DNA from: Balanoglossus misakiensis
Taxonomy: Eukaryota; Hemichordata
NCBI GenBank assembly: GCA_040954595.2
Contig: CM082591.2
Location: 11,408,001 to 11,472,000, forward strand
DNA length: 64,000 nucleotides
Direction of reading: 5' to 3'
Shown: positions 47,486 to 60,305 of the stretch, piece by piece
Numbering within the stretch: position 1 is the stretch's first letter
Layout of the letters: each line of letters opens with the position of its first letter
Made by a program: the position numbers and the translations under genes
Notes under the pieces: model-generated
The model's database searches: none
Told to the model about the DNA's origin: nothing
The model's input: only the letters and a program-made list of their open reading frames with translations

Positions 47486-48408
47486 GTGTTTGGAAGCAAC
47501 CATGGAAATTTTAGAACTATCCGTCGATCTACTGAGTCTAGTGGAAAACTTCCTTATGCGCTTAGGCCTATCATGTGTCCTGCGCATCACAACAGAATTC
47601 AATTAATAAACGTGGCTGTGTTTGGAAGCAACCATGGAAATTTTAGAACTATCCGTCGATCTACAGAGTGTAGTCGAAAAATTTCTTATGCGCATAGACC
47701 TATCATGTGTTCTGCGCATCACAACAGAATTTTGTAAACAAACGAGGCTGTGTTTGGAAGCAACCATGGGAACTTTAGAACTATCCGTCGATCTACAGAG
47801 TCTAGTGGAAAACTTTCTTTTGCGCATAGACCTGTCATATGTTCTTCGCATCGCAACAGAATTTTGTAAACAAACGAGGCTGTGTTTGGAAGCAACCATG
47901 GAAACTTTAGAACTATCCGTCGATCTACAGAGTCTAGTGGAAAACTTTCTTATGCGCATAGACCTATCATATGTTCTGCGCATCACAACAGAATTTTGTA
48001 AACAAACGAGGCTGTGTTTGGAAGCAACCATGGAAACTTTAGAACTATCCGTCGATCTACAGAGTCTAGTGGAAAACTTTTTTATGCGCATAGGCCTATC
48101 ATGTATTCTGCGCATAACAACAGATTTCCTTAAATAACGAGGCTGTGTTTGGAAGCAACCATGGAAACATTAGAACTATCCGTCGATCTACTGAGTCTAG
48201 TGGAAAACTTTCTTATGCGCATAGGCCTATCATGTGTTTTGCGCATCACAACAGAATTTTGTAAACAAACGAGGATGTGTTTGGAAGCAACCATGGAAAC
48301 TTTAGAACTATCCGTCAATCTACAGAGTCTAGTGGAAAACTTTCTTATCCTCATATGCCTATCATGTGTTCTGCGCATCACAACAGAATTTTGTAAACAA
48401 ACAAGGCT
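47486..48408 (+). repeat. HOR I, copy 2 (923 bp, 7-mer)
   Basis: This is the short form: seven units, one of them 131 bp, totalling 923 bp. Landmarks 47486, 47622 and 48161 have partners 923 bp downstream. It lacks the run (46430-47230 in I1) of AATTAAATTAATAAACG and P-Q units. The AACATTAGAAC unit goes directly to GAGGATG / CGTCAATC units. Confidence 0.87.
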
Positions 48409-50126
48409 GTGTTTGGAAGCAACCATGGAAATTTTAGAACTATCCGTCGATCTACTGAGTCTAGTGGAAAACTTCCTTATGCGCTTAGGCCTATCATGTG
48501 TCCTGCGCATCACAACAGAATTCAATTAATAAACGTGGCTGTGTTTGGAAGCAACCATGGAAATTTTAGAACTATCCGTCGATCTACAGAGTGTAGTCGA
48601 AAAATTTCTTATGCGCATAGACCTATCATGTGTTCTGCGCATCACAACAGAATTTTGTAAACAAACGAGGCTGTGTTTGGAAGCAACCATGGGAACTTTA
48701 GAACTATCCGTCGATCTACAGAGTCTAGTGGAAAACTTTCTTTTGCGCATAGACCTGTCATATGTTCTTCGCATCGCAACAGAATTTTGTAAACAAACGA
48801 GGCTGTGTTTGGAAGCAACCATGGAAACTTTAGAACTATCCGTCGATCTACAGAGTCTAGTGGAAAACTTTCTTATGCGCATAGACCTATCATATGTTCT
48901 GCGCATCACAACAGAATTTTGTAAACAAACGAGGCTGTGTTTGGAAGCAACCATGGAAACTTTAGAACTATCCGTCGATCTACAGAGTCTAGTGGAAAAC
49001 TTTTTTATGCGCATAGGCCTATCATGTATTCTGCGCATAACAACAGATTTCCTTAAATAACGAGGCTGTGTTTGGAAGCAACCATGGAAACATTAGAACT
49101 ATCCGTCGATCTACTGAGTCTAGTGGAAAACTTTCTTATGCGCATAGGCCTATCATGTGTTTTGCGCATCACAACATAATTAAATTAGTAAACGTAGCTG
49201 TGTTTGGAAGCAACCATGGAAATTTTAGAACTATCCGTCGATCTACTGAGTCTAGTGGAAAACTTTCTGATGCGCATAGGTCTATCATGTGTTTTGCGCA
49301 TCACAACAGGATTAAATTAATAAACGTAGCTGTGTTTGGAAGCAACCATGGAAATTTTAGAACTATCCGTCGATCTACTGAGTCTAGTGGAAAACTTTCT
49401 TATGCGCATAGGCCTATCATGTGTTCTGCGCATCACAACAGAATTTTGTAAACAAACGAGGCTGTGTTTGGAAGCAACCATGGAAATTTTAGAACTATCC
49501 GTCCATCTACAGAGTCTAGTGGAAAACTTCCTTATGCGCTTAGGCCTATCATGTGTCCTGCGCATCACAACAGAATTCAATTAATAAACGTGGCTGTGTT
49601 TGGAAGCAACCATGGAAATTTTAGAACTATCCGTCGATCTACAGAGTGTAGTCGAAAACTTTCTTATGCGCATAGACCTATCATGTGTTCTGCGCATCAC
49701 AACAGAATTTTGTAAACAAACGAGGCTGTGTTTGGAAGCAACCATGGAAGCTTTAGAACTATCCGTCGATCTACAGAGTCTAGTGGAAAGCTTTCTTATG
49801 CGCATAGACCTATCATATGTTCTGCGCATCACAACAGAATTTTGTAAACAAACGAGGCTGTGTTTGGAAGCAACCATGGAAACTTTAGAACTATCCGTCG
49901 ATCTACTGAGTCTAGTGGAAAACTTTTTTATGCGCATAGGCCTATCATGTATTCTGCGCATCACAACAGATTTCCTTAAATAACGAGGCTGTGTTTGGAA
50001 GCAACCATGGAAATTTTATAACTATACGTCGATCTACTGAGTCTAGTGGAAAACTTTCTTATGCGCATAGGCCTATCATGTGTTTTGCGCATCACAACAG
50101 AATTAAATTAATAAACGTAGCTGTGT
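48409..50126 (+). repeat. HOR I, copy 3 (long form)
   Basis: It matches I2 at its start (GAAAAATTTC near 48599, TTTTGCGCATAGACC) and I1 in its second half (46299 to 49068, 46567 to 49336, 46831 to 49600; constant 2769). Rare changes such as AACAGGATTAAATT (46538/49307), GTGGAAAGCTTTC and TTTTATAACTATACGTC (47247/50016) are shared with I1. Confidence 0.86.
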
Positions 50127-50530
50127 TTGGAAGCAACCATGGAAATTTTAGAACTATCCGTCGATCTACAGAGTGTAGTCGAAAACTTTCTTATGCGCAT
50201 AGACCTATCATGTGTTCTGCGCATCACAACAGAATTTTGTAAACAAACGAGGCTGTGTTTGGAAGCAACCATGGAAGCTTTAGAACTATCCGTCGATCTA
50301 CAGAGTCTAGTGGAAAGCTTTCTTATGCGCATAGACCTATCATATGTTCTGCGCATCACAACAGAATTTTGTAAACAAACGAGGCTGTGTTTGGAAGCAA
50401 CCATGGAAACTTTAGAACTATCCGTCGACCTACAGAGTCTAGTGGAAAACTTTTTTATGCGCATAGGCCTATCATGTATTCTGCGCATCACAACAGATTT
50501 CCTTAAATAACGAGGCTGTGTTTGGAAGCA
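49600..50530 (+). repeat. 527-bp tandem duplication (four units)
   Basis: The 49600-49983 run (GTGTAGTCG, GGAAGCTTTAG with GTGGAAAGC, then TTTTTATGCGC units) recurs at 50127-50510. The second copy is entered through an AATTAAATTAATAAACGTAG junction instead of the usual P junction, which marks the exchange point near 50110-50139. CGTCGACC (50427) is private to the second copy. Confidence 0.87.
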
Positions 50531-51590
50531 ACCATGGAAATTTTAGAACTATCCGTCGATCTACTGAGTCTAGTGGAAAACTTTCTTATGCGCATAGGCC
50601 TATCATGTGTTCTGCGCATCACAACAGAATTAAATTAATAAACGTAGCTGTGTTTGGAAGCAACCATGGAAATTTTAGAACTATCCGTCGATCTACTGAG
50701 TCTAGTGGAAAACTTTCTTATGCGCATAGGCCTATCATGTGTTTTGCGCATCACAACAGAATTAAATTAATAAACGTAGCTGTGTTTGGAAGCAACCATG
50801 GAAATTTTAGAACTATCCGTCGATCTACTGAGTCTAGTGGAAAACTTTCTGATGCGCATAGGCCTATCATGTGTTTTGCGCATCACAACAGAATTAAATT
50901 AATAAACGTAGCTGTGTTTGGAAGCAACCATGGAAATTTTAGAACTATCCGTCGATCTACTGAGTCTAGTGGAAAACTTTCTTATGCGCATAGGCCTATC
51001 ATGTGTTCTGCGCATCACAACAGAATTTTGTAAACAAACGAGGCTGTGTTTGGAAGCAACCATGGAAATTTTAGAACTATCCGTCGATCTACTGAGTCCA
51101 TCAGAAAACTTTCTCATGCGCATAGGTCTATCGTGTATTCTGCGCATCACAACAGATTTCCATAAATAAACGAGGCTGTGTTTGAAAGCAACCATGGAAA
51201 TTTTATAACTATCCGTCGATCTACTGAGTCTAGTGGAAAACTTTCTTAAGCGCATAGGCCTAGCTATGTGTTCTGCGCATCACAACAGAATTCGGTAAAT
51301 AAACGAGGGTGTGTTTGGAAGCATCCATGGAAATTTTAGAACTATCCGTCCATCTACAGAGTCTAGTGGAATACCTTCTTATGCGCATAGACCTATCATG
51401 TGTTCTGCGCATCACAACCGAATTTTGTAAACAAACGAGGATGTGTTTGGAAGCAACCATCGAAACTTTAGAACTATCCGTCAATCTACAGAGTCTAGTG
51501 GAAAACTTTCTTATCCTCATAGGCCTATCATGTGTTCTGCGCATCACAACAGAATTTTGTAAACAAACAAGGCTGTGTTTGGAAGCAACC
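50531..51590 (+). repeat. Segment J-left (partner at 55976-57180)
   Basis: It consists of CTGAGTC units with AATTAAATTAATAAACG junctions, then CTGAGTCCATCAGAAAAC / GATTTCCATAAATAAACG (51097-51170), TTTTATAAC, GTGGAATACC and CATCGAAAC units. The same unusual chain is at 56121-57070 (offset 5590; the right copy has one extra unit). GCCTAGCTATG (51258) is private here. Confidence 0.86.
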
Positions 51591-51772
51591 ATGGAAACTT
51601 TAGAACTATCCGTCAATCTACAGAGTCTAGTGGAAAACTTTCTTATCCTCATAGGCCTATCATGTGTTCTGCGCATCACAACAGAATTTTCTTATGCGCA
51701 TAGGCATATCTATGTGTTCTGCGCATCACAACAGAATTCGGTAAATAAACGAGGGTGTGTTTGGAAGCAACC
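51591..51772 (+). repeat. Unit pair fused by an 82-bp deletion (182 bp)
   Basis: ACAGAATTTT runs directly into CTTATGCGCATAGGC, so the end of one unit is joined to the middle of the next. A TTT/TTTC match at the joint suggests microhomology. Consecutive ATGs at 51591 and 51773 are 182 bp apart instead of 264. I saw this junction only once. Confidence 0.9.
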
Positions 51773-54700
51773 ATGGAAATTTTAGAATTATCCGTCCATC
51801 TACAGAGTCTAGTGGAAAACTTTCTTATGCGCATAGACCTATCATATGTTCTGCGCATCACAACAGAATTTTGTAAACAAACGAGGCTGTGTTTGGAAGC
51901 AACCATGGAAACTTTAGAACTATCCGTCGATCTACAGAGTCTAGTGGAAAACTTTTTTATGCGCATAGGCCTATCATGTATTCTGCGCATAACAACAGAT
52001 TTCCTTAAATAACGAGGCTGTGTTTGGAAGCAACCATGGAAACATTAGAACTATCCGTCGATCTACTGAGTCTAGTGGAAAACTTTATTATGCGCATAGG
52101 CCTATCATGTGTTTTGCGCATCACAACATAATTAAATTAGTGAACGTAGCTGTGTTTGGAAGCAACCATGGAAATTTTAGAACTATCCGTCGATCTACTG
52201 AGTCTAGTGGAAAACTTTCTGATGCGCATAGGTCTATCATGTGTTTTGCGCATCACAACAGAATTAAATTAATAAACGTAGCTGTGTTTGGAAGCAACCA
52301 TGGAAATTTTAGAACTATCCGTCGATCTACTGAGTCTAGTGGAAAACTTTCTTATGCGCATAGGCCTATCATGTGTTCTGCGCATCACAACAGAATTTTG
52401 TAAACAAACGAGGCTGTGTTTGGAAGCAACCATGGAAATTTTAGAACTATCCGTCCATCTACAGAGTCTAGTGGAAAACTTCCTTATGCGCTTAGGCCTA
52501 TCATGTGTCCTGCGCATCACAACAGAATTCAATTAATAAACGTGGCTGTGTTTGGAAGCAACCATGGAAATTTTAGAACTATCCGTCCATCTACAGAGTC
52601 TAGTGGAAAACTTTCTTATGCGCATAGACCTATCATATGTTCTGCGCATCACAACAGAATTTTGTAAACAAACGAGGCTGTGTTTGGAAGCAACCATGGA
52701 AACTTTAGAACTATCCGTCGATCTACAGAGTCTAGTGGAAAACTTTTTTATGCGCATAGGCCTATCATGTATTCTGCGCATAACAACAGATTTCCTTAAA
52801 TAACGAGGCTGTGTTTGGAAGCAACCATGGAAACATTAGAACTATCCGTCGATCTACTGAGTCTAGTGGAAAACTTTCTTATGCGCATAGGCCTATCATG
52901 TGTTTTGCGCATCACAACATAATTAAATTAGTAAACGTAGCTGTGTTTGGAAGCAACCATGGAAATTTTAGAACTATCCGTCGATCTACTGAGTCTAGTG
53001 GAAAACTTTCTGATGCGCATAGGTCTATCATGTGTTTTGCGCATCACAACAGAATTAAATTAATAAACGTAGCTGTGTTTGGAAGCAACCATGGAAAGTT
53101 TAGAACTATCCGTCGATCTACTGAGTCTAGTGGAAAACTTTCTTATCCTCATAGGCCTATCATGTGTTCTGCGCATCACAACAGAATTTTGTAAACAAAC
53201 AAGGCTGTGTTTGGAAGCAACCATGGATACTTTAGAACTATCCGTCAATCTACAGAGTCTAGTGGAAAACTTTCTTATCCTCATAGGCCTATCATGTGTT
53301 CTGCGCATCACAACAGAATTTTGTAAACAAACAAGGCTGTGTTTGGAAGAAACCATGGAAACTTTACAACTATCCGTCGATCTACAGAGTCTAGTGGAAA
53401 ACTTTCTTATGCGCATAGGCCTATCATGTATTCTGCGCATAACAACAGATTTCCTTAAATAACGAGGCTGTGTTTGGAAGCAACCATGGAAACATTAGAA
53501 CTATCCGTCGATCTACTGAGTCTAGTGGAAAACTTTCTTATGCGCATAGGCCTATCATGTGTTTTGCGCATCACAACATAATTAAATTAGTAAACGTAGC
53601 TGTGTTTGGAAGCAACCATGGAAATTTTAGAACTATCCGTCGATCTACTGAGTCTAGTGGAAAACTTTCTGATGCGCATAGGCCTATCATGTGTCCTGCG
53701 CATCACAACAGAATTCAATTAATAAACGTGGCTGTGTTTGGAAGCAACCATGGAAATTTTAGAACTATCCGTCCATCTACAGAGTCTAGTGGAAAACTTT
53801 CTTATGCGCATAGACCTATCATATGTTCTGCGCATCACAACAGAATTTTGTAAACAAACGAGGCTGTGTTTGGAAGCAACCATGGAAACTTTAGAACTAT
53901 CCGTCGATCTACAGAGTCTAGTGGAAAACTTTTTTATGCGCATAGGCCTATCATGTATTCTGCGCATAACAACAGATTTCCTTAAATAACGAGGCTGTGT
54001 TTGGAAGCAACCATGGAAACATTAGAACTATCCGTCGATCTACTGAGTCTAGTGGAAAACTTTCTTATGCGCATAGGCCTATCATGTGTTTTGCGCATCA
54101 CAACATAATTAAATTAGTAAACGTAGCTGTGTTTGGAAGCAACCATGGAAATTTTAGAACTATCCGTCGATCTACTGAGTCTAGTGGAAAACTTTCTGAT
54201 GCGCATAGGTCTATCATGTGTTTTGCGCATCACAACAGAATTAAATTAATAAACGTAGCTGTGTTTGGAAGCAACCATGGAAATTTTAGAACTATCCGTC
54301 GATCTACTGAGTCTAGTGGAAAACTTTCTTATCCTCATAGGCCTATCATGTGTTCTGCGCATCACAACAGAATTTTGTAAACAAACAAGGCTGTGTTTGG
54401 AAGCAACCATGGAAACTTTACAACTATCCGTCGATCTACAGAGTCTAGTGGAAAACTTTCTTATGCGCATAGGCCTATCATGTGTTTTGCGCATCACAAC
54501 AGAATTTTGTAAACAAACGTGGCTGTGTTTGGAAGCAACCATGGAAATTTTAGAACTATCCATCGATCTACTGAGTCTAGTGGAAAACTTTCTTATGCGC
54601 ATAGGCATATCTATGTGTTCTGCGCATCACAACAGAATTCGGTAAATAAACGAGGGTGTGTTTGGAAGCAACCATGGAAATTTTAGAACTATCCGTCCAT

Positions 54701-55584
54701 CTACAGAGTCTAGTGGAAAACTTTCTTATGCGCATAGACCTATCATATGTTCTGCGCATCACAACAGAATTTTGTAAACAAACGAGGCTGTGTTTGGAAG
54801 CAACCATGGAAACTTTAGAACTATCCGTCGATCTACAGAGTCTAGTGGAAAACTTTTTTATGCGCATAGGCCTATCATGTATTCTGCGCATAACAACAGA
54901 TTTCCTTAAATAACGAGGCTGTGTTTGGAAGCAACCATGGAAACATTAGAACTATCCGTCGATCTACTGAGTCTAGTGGAAAACTTTCTTATGCGCATAG
55001 GCCTATCATGTGTTTTGCGCATCACAACATAATTAAATTAGTAAACGTAGCTGTGTTTGGAAGCAACCATGGAAATTTTAGAACTATCCGTCGATCTACT
55101 GAGTCTAGTGGAAAACTTTCTGATGCGCATAGGCCTATCATGTGTTTTGCGCATCACAACAGAATTAAATTAATAAACGTAGCTGTGTTTAGAAGCAACA
55201 ATGGAAATTTTAGAACTATCCGTCGATCTACTGAGTCTAGTGGAAAACTTTCTGATGCGTATAGGTCTATCATGTGTTTTGCGCATCACAACAGAATTAA
55301 ATTAATAAACGTAGCTGTGTTTGGAAGCAACCATGGAAATTTTAGAACTATCCGTCGATCTACTGAGTCTAGTGGAAAACTTTCTTATGCGCATAGGCCT
55401 ATCATGTGTTCTGCGCATCACAACAGAATTTTGTAAACAAACGAGGCTGTGTTTGGAAGCAACCATGGAAATTTTAGAACTATCCGTCCATCTACAGAGT
55501 CTAGTGGAAAACTTCCTTATGCGCTTAGGCCTATCATGTGTCCTGCGCATCACAACAGAATTCAATTAATAAACGTGGCTGTGT
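51773..55584 (+). repeat. Segment J-middle: blocks of 791, 659, 527 and 924 bp
   Basis: Blocks are marked by the AACATTAGAAC unit that follows each 131-bp GCATAACAACAG / TTAAATAACG unit. ATG positions near 52036, 52827, 53486, 54013 and 54937 are 791, 659, 527 and 924 bp apart, that is 6, 5, 4 and 7 units minus one or zero bases. Each block ends CATAATTAAATTAGTAAACG. Private marks are GGAAGAAACC and CTTTACAAC (53346-53370) and GTGGATACTTTAG (53224). Confidence 0.86.
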
Positions 55585-57444
55585 TTGGAAGCAACCATGG
55601 AAATTTTAGAACTATCCGTCGATCTACAGAGTGTAGTCGAAAACTTTCTTATGCGCATAGACCTATCATGTGTTCTGCGCATCACAACAGAATTTTGTAA
55701 ACAAACGAGGCTGTGTTTGGAAGCAACCATGGAAGCTTTAGAACTATCCGTCGATCTACAGAGTCTAGTGGAAAACTTTCTTATGCGCATAGACCTATCA
55801 TATGTTCTGCGCATCACAACAGAATTTTGTAAACAAACGAGGCTGTGTTTGGAAGCAACCATGGAAACTTTAGAACTATCCGTCGACCTACAGAGTCTAG
55901 TGGAAAACTTTTTTATGCGCATAGGCCTATCATGTATTCTGCGCATCACAACAGATTTCCTTAAATAACGAGGCTGTGTTTGGAAGCAACCATGGACATT
56001 TTAGAACTATCCGTCGATCTACTGAGTCTAGTGGAAAACTTTCTTATGCGCATAGGCCTATCATGTGTTTTGCGCATCACAACAGAATTAAATTAATAAA
56101 CGTAGCTGTGTTTGGAAGCAACCATGGAAATTTTAGAACTATCCGTCGATCTACTGAGTCTAGTGGAAAACTTTCTTATGCGCATAGGCCTATCATGTGT
56201 TCTGCGCATCACAACAGAATTAAATTAATAAACGTAGCTGTGTTTGGAAGCAACCATGGAAATTTTAGAACTATCCGTCGATCTACTGAGTCTAGTGGAA
56301 AACTTTCTTATGCGCATAGGCCTATCATGTGTTTTGCGCATCACAACAGAATTAAATTAATAAACGTAGCTGTGTTTGGAAGCAACCATGGAAATTTTAG
56401 AACTATCCGTCGATCTACTGAGTCTAGTGGAAAACTTTCTGATGCGCATAGGCCTATCATGTGTTTTGCGCATCACAACAGAATTAAATTAATAAACGTA
56501 GCTGTGTTTGGAAGCAACCATGGAAATTTTAGAACTATCCGTCGATCTACTGAGTCTAGTGGAAAACTTTCTTATGCGCATAGGCCTATCATGTGTTCTG
56601 CGCATCACAACAGAATTTTGTAAACAAACGAGGCTGTGTTTGGAAGCAACCATGGAAATTTTAGAACTATCCGTCGATCTACTGAGTCCATCAGAAAACT
56701 TTCTCATGCGCATAGGTCTATCGTGTATTCTGCGCATCACAACAGATTTCCATAAATAAACGAGGCTGTGTTTGGAAGCAACCATGGAAATTTTATAACT
56801 ATCCGTCGATCTACTGAGTCTAGTGGAAAACTTTCTTAAGCGCATAGGCCTATCTATGTGTTCTGCGCATCACAACAGAATTCGGTAAATAAACGAGGGT
56901 GTGTTTGGAAGCATCCATGGAAATTTTAGTACTATCCGTCCATCTACAGAGTGTAGTGGAATACCTTCTTATGCGCATAGACCTATCATGTGTTCTGCGC
57001 ATCACAACAGAATTTTGTAATCAAACGAGGATGTGTTTGGAAGCAACCATCGAAACTTTAGAAGTATCCGTCAATCTACAGAGTCTAGTGGAAAACTTTC
57101 TTATCCTCATAGGCCTATCATGTGTTCTGCGCATCACAACAGAATTTTGTAAACAAACAAGGCTGTGTTTGGAAGCAACCATGGAAACTTTAGAACTATC
57201 CGTCAATCTACAGAGTCTAGTGGAAAACTTTCTTATCCTCATAGGCCTATCATGTGTTCTGCGCATCACAACAGAATTTTGTAAACAAACAAGGCTGTGT
57301 TTGGAAGCAACCATGGAAACTTTAGAACTATCCGTCGATCTACAGAGTCTAGTGGAAAACTTTCTTATGCGCATAGGCCTATCATTTGTTCTGCGCATCA
57401 CAACAGAATTTTGTAAACAAACGTGGCTGTGTTTGGAAGCAACC
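55585..57444 (+). repeat. Segment J-right (copy of 50127-51680)
   Basis: It repeats 50127-50510 at 5458-bp offset and 50518-51680 at 5590-bp offset; the 132-bp step is one inserted unit. CGTCGACC (55882) is shared with 50427. Private marks include TTTAGTACTATCC and GTGTAGTGG (56928-56955), GTAATCAAAC (57017) and GAAGTATCC (57062). The 82-bp deletion of the left copy is absent here. Confidence 0.86.
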
Positions 57445-58748
57445 ATGGAAATTTTAGAACTATCCATCGATCTACTGAGTCTAGTCGAAAACTTTCTTAT
57501 GCGCATAGGCATATCTATGTGTTCTGCGCATCACAACAGAATTCGGTAAATAAACGAGGGTGTGTTTGGAAGCAACCATGGAAATTTTAGAACTATCCGT
57601 CCATCTACAGAGTCTAGTGGAAAACTTTCTTATGCGCATAGGCTTATCTATGTGTTCTACGCATCACAACAGAATTCGGTAAATAAACGAGGCTGTGTTT
57701 GGAAGCAACCATGGAAATTTTAGAACTATCCGTCCATCTACAGAGTCTAGTGGAAAACTTCCTTATGCGCTTAGGCCTATCATGTGTCCTGCGCATCACA
57801 ACAGAATTCAATTAATAAACGTGGCTGTGTTTGGAAGCAACCATGGAAATTTGAGAACTATCCGTCGATCTACAGAGTGTAGTCGAACACTTTCTTATGC
57901 GCATAGACCTATCATATGTTCTGCGCATCACAACAGAATTTTGTAAACACACGAGGCTGTGTTTGGAAGCAACCATGGAAACTTTAGAACTATCCGTCGA
58001 TCTACAGAGTCTAGTGGAAAACTTTCTTATGCGCATAGGCCTATCATGTGTTCTGCGCATCACAACAGAATTTTGTAAACAAACGTGGCTGTGTTTGGAA
58101 GCAACCATGGAAATTTTAGAACTATCCATCGATCTACTGAGTCTAGTGGAAAACTTTCTTATGCGCATAGGCCTATCATGTGTTTTGCGCATCACAACAG
58201 AATTAAATTAATAAACGTAGCTGTGTTTGGAAGCAACCATGGAAATTTTAGAACTATCCGTCGATCTACTGAGTCTAGTGGAAAACTTTCTTATGCGCAT
58301 AGGCCTATCATGTGTTTTACGCATCACAACAGAATTAAATTAATAAACGTGGCTGTGTTTGGAAGCAACCATGGAAATTTTAGACTATCCGTCGATCTAC
58401 TGAGTCTAGTGGAAAACTTTCTTATGCGCATAGACCTATCATGTGTTCTGCGCATCACAACAGAATTTTGTAAACAAACGAGGCTGTGTTTGGAAGCAAC
58501 CATGGAAACTTTAGAACTACCCGTCGATCTACAGAGTCCAGTGGAAAACTTTCTTATGCGCATAGACCTATCATATGTTCTGCGCATCACAACAGAATTT
58601 TGTAAACAAACGAGGCTGTGTTTGGAAGCAACCATGGAAACTTTAGAACTATCCGTCGATCTACAGAGTCTAGTGGAAAACTTTTTTATGCGCATAGGCC
58701 TATCATGTATTCTGCGCATCACAACAGATTTCCTTAAATAACGAGGCT
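57445..58748 (+). repeat. Lead-in to HOR K
   Basis: It starts with ATCCATCGATCTACTGAGTCTAGTCG (first 385 bp recur at 61879, offset 4434), then P and a Q variant with CGAACACTTTC (57886), CATCGATC units, a unit with one base lost (TTTTAGACTATCC, 58378) and the ACTACCCGTC / GAGTCCAGTGG unit (58502) that recurs at 62409. Confidence 0.82.
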
Positions 58749-60305
58749 GTGTTTGGAAGCAACCATGGAAATTTTAGAACTATCCGTCGATCTACTGAGT
58801 CTAGTGGAAAACTTTCTGATGCGCATAGGCCTATCACGTGTTTTGCGCATCACAACAGAATTAAATTAATAAACGTAGCTGTGTTTGGAAGCAACCATGG
58901 AAATTTTAGAACTATCCGTCGATCTACTGAGTCTAGTGGAAAACTTTCTTATGCGCATAGGCCTATCATGTGTTTTGCGCATCACAACAGAATTAAATTA
59001 ATAAACGTAGCTGTGTTTGGAAGCAACCATGGAAATGTTAGAACTATCCGTCGATCTACTGAGTCTAGTGGAAAACTTTCTTATGCGCATAGGCCTATCA
59101 TGTGTTTTGCGCATCACAACAGAATTAAATTAATAAACGTGGCTGTGTTTGGAAGCAACCATGAAAATTTTAGAACTATCCGTCGATCTACTGAGTCTAG
59201 TGGACAACTTTCTTATGCGCATAGGCCTATCATGTGTTTTGCGCATCACAAAAGAACTCGGTAAATAAACGAGGATGTGTTTGGAAGCATCCATGGAAAT
59301 TCTAGAACTATCTGTCGATCTGCGGAGTCTATCAGAAAACTTTCTCATGCGCATAGGTCTATCGTGTGTTCTGCGAATCACAACAGATTTCCTCAAATAA
59401 ACGAGGCTGTGTTTGGAAGCATTCATGGAAATTTTAGAACTATCCGTCGATCTACAGAGTCCATCAGAAAACTTTCTCATGCGCATAGGTCTATCGTGTA
59501 TTCTGCGCATCACAACAGATTTCCTTAAATAACGAGGCTGTGTTTGGAAGCAACCATGGAAATTTTAGAACTATCCGTCGATCTACTGAGTCTAGTGGAA
59601 AACTTTCTTATGCGCATAGGCCTATCATGTGTTTTGCGCATCACAACAGAATTAAATTAATAAACGTAGCTGTGTTTGGAAGCAACCATGGAAATTTTAG
59701 AACTATCCGTCGATCTCCTGAGTCTAGTGGAAAACTTTCTTATGCGCATAGGCCTATCATGTGTTCTGCGCATCACAACAGAATTTTGTAAACAAACAAG
59801 GCAACCATGGAAACTTTAGAACTATCCGTCGATCTACAGAGTCTAGTGGAAAACTTTCTTATCCTCATAGGCCTATCATGTGTTCTGCGCATCACAACAG
59901 AATTTTGTAAACAAACAAGGCTGTGTTTGGAAGCAACCATGGAAACTTTAGAACTATCCGTCAATCTACAGAGTCTAGTGGAAAACTTTCTTATCCTCAT
60001 AGGCCTATCATGTGTTCTGCGCATCACAACAGAATTTTGTAAACAAACAAGGCAACCATGGAAACTTTAGAACTATCCGTCGATCTACAGAGTCTAGTGG
60101 AAAACTTTCTTATGCGCATAGGCCTATCATGTGTTCTGCGCATCACAACAGAATTTTGTAAACAAACGTTGCTGTGTTTGGAAGCAACCATGGAAACTTT
60201 AGAACTATCCGTCGATCTACAGAGTCTATCAGTAAACTTTCTCATGCGCATAGGTCTATCGTGTGTTCTGCGCATCACAACATATTACCTTAAATAAACG
60301 AGGCT
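58749..60305 (+). repeat. HOR K, copy 1 (1557 bp)
   Basis: Every landmark (58749, 59130, 59277, 59540, 59807, 60058) recurs 1557 bp later. Tags are TATCACGTG, GAAATGTTAG, CCATGAAAATT, GTGGACAAC, CACAAAAGAACTCGG, ATCTGCGGAGTC, GAAGCATTCATGG and two 119-bp units. CTCCTGAGTC (59596), CGTTGCTG (60168) and CATATTACC (60280) are private. Confidence 0.92.
59688..59806 (+). repeat. 119-bp deleted unit (also 59939, 61245, 61496)
   Basis: ACAAGGC joins directly to AACCATGG, removing 13 bases (CTGTGTTTGGAAG). The repeated GGC / AGC at the edges fits slippage. It occurs twice in K1 (units starting 59688 and 59939) and at the same places in K2 (61245 and 61496). In each pair the two deleted units are separated by one intact unit. 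Confidence 0.9.
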
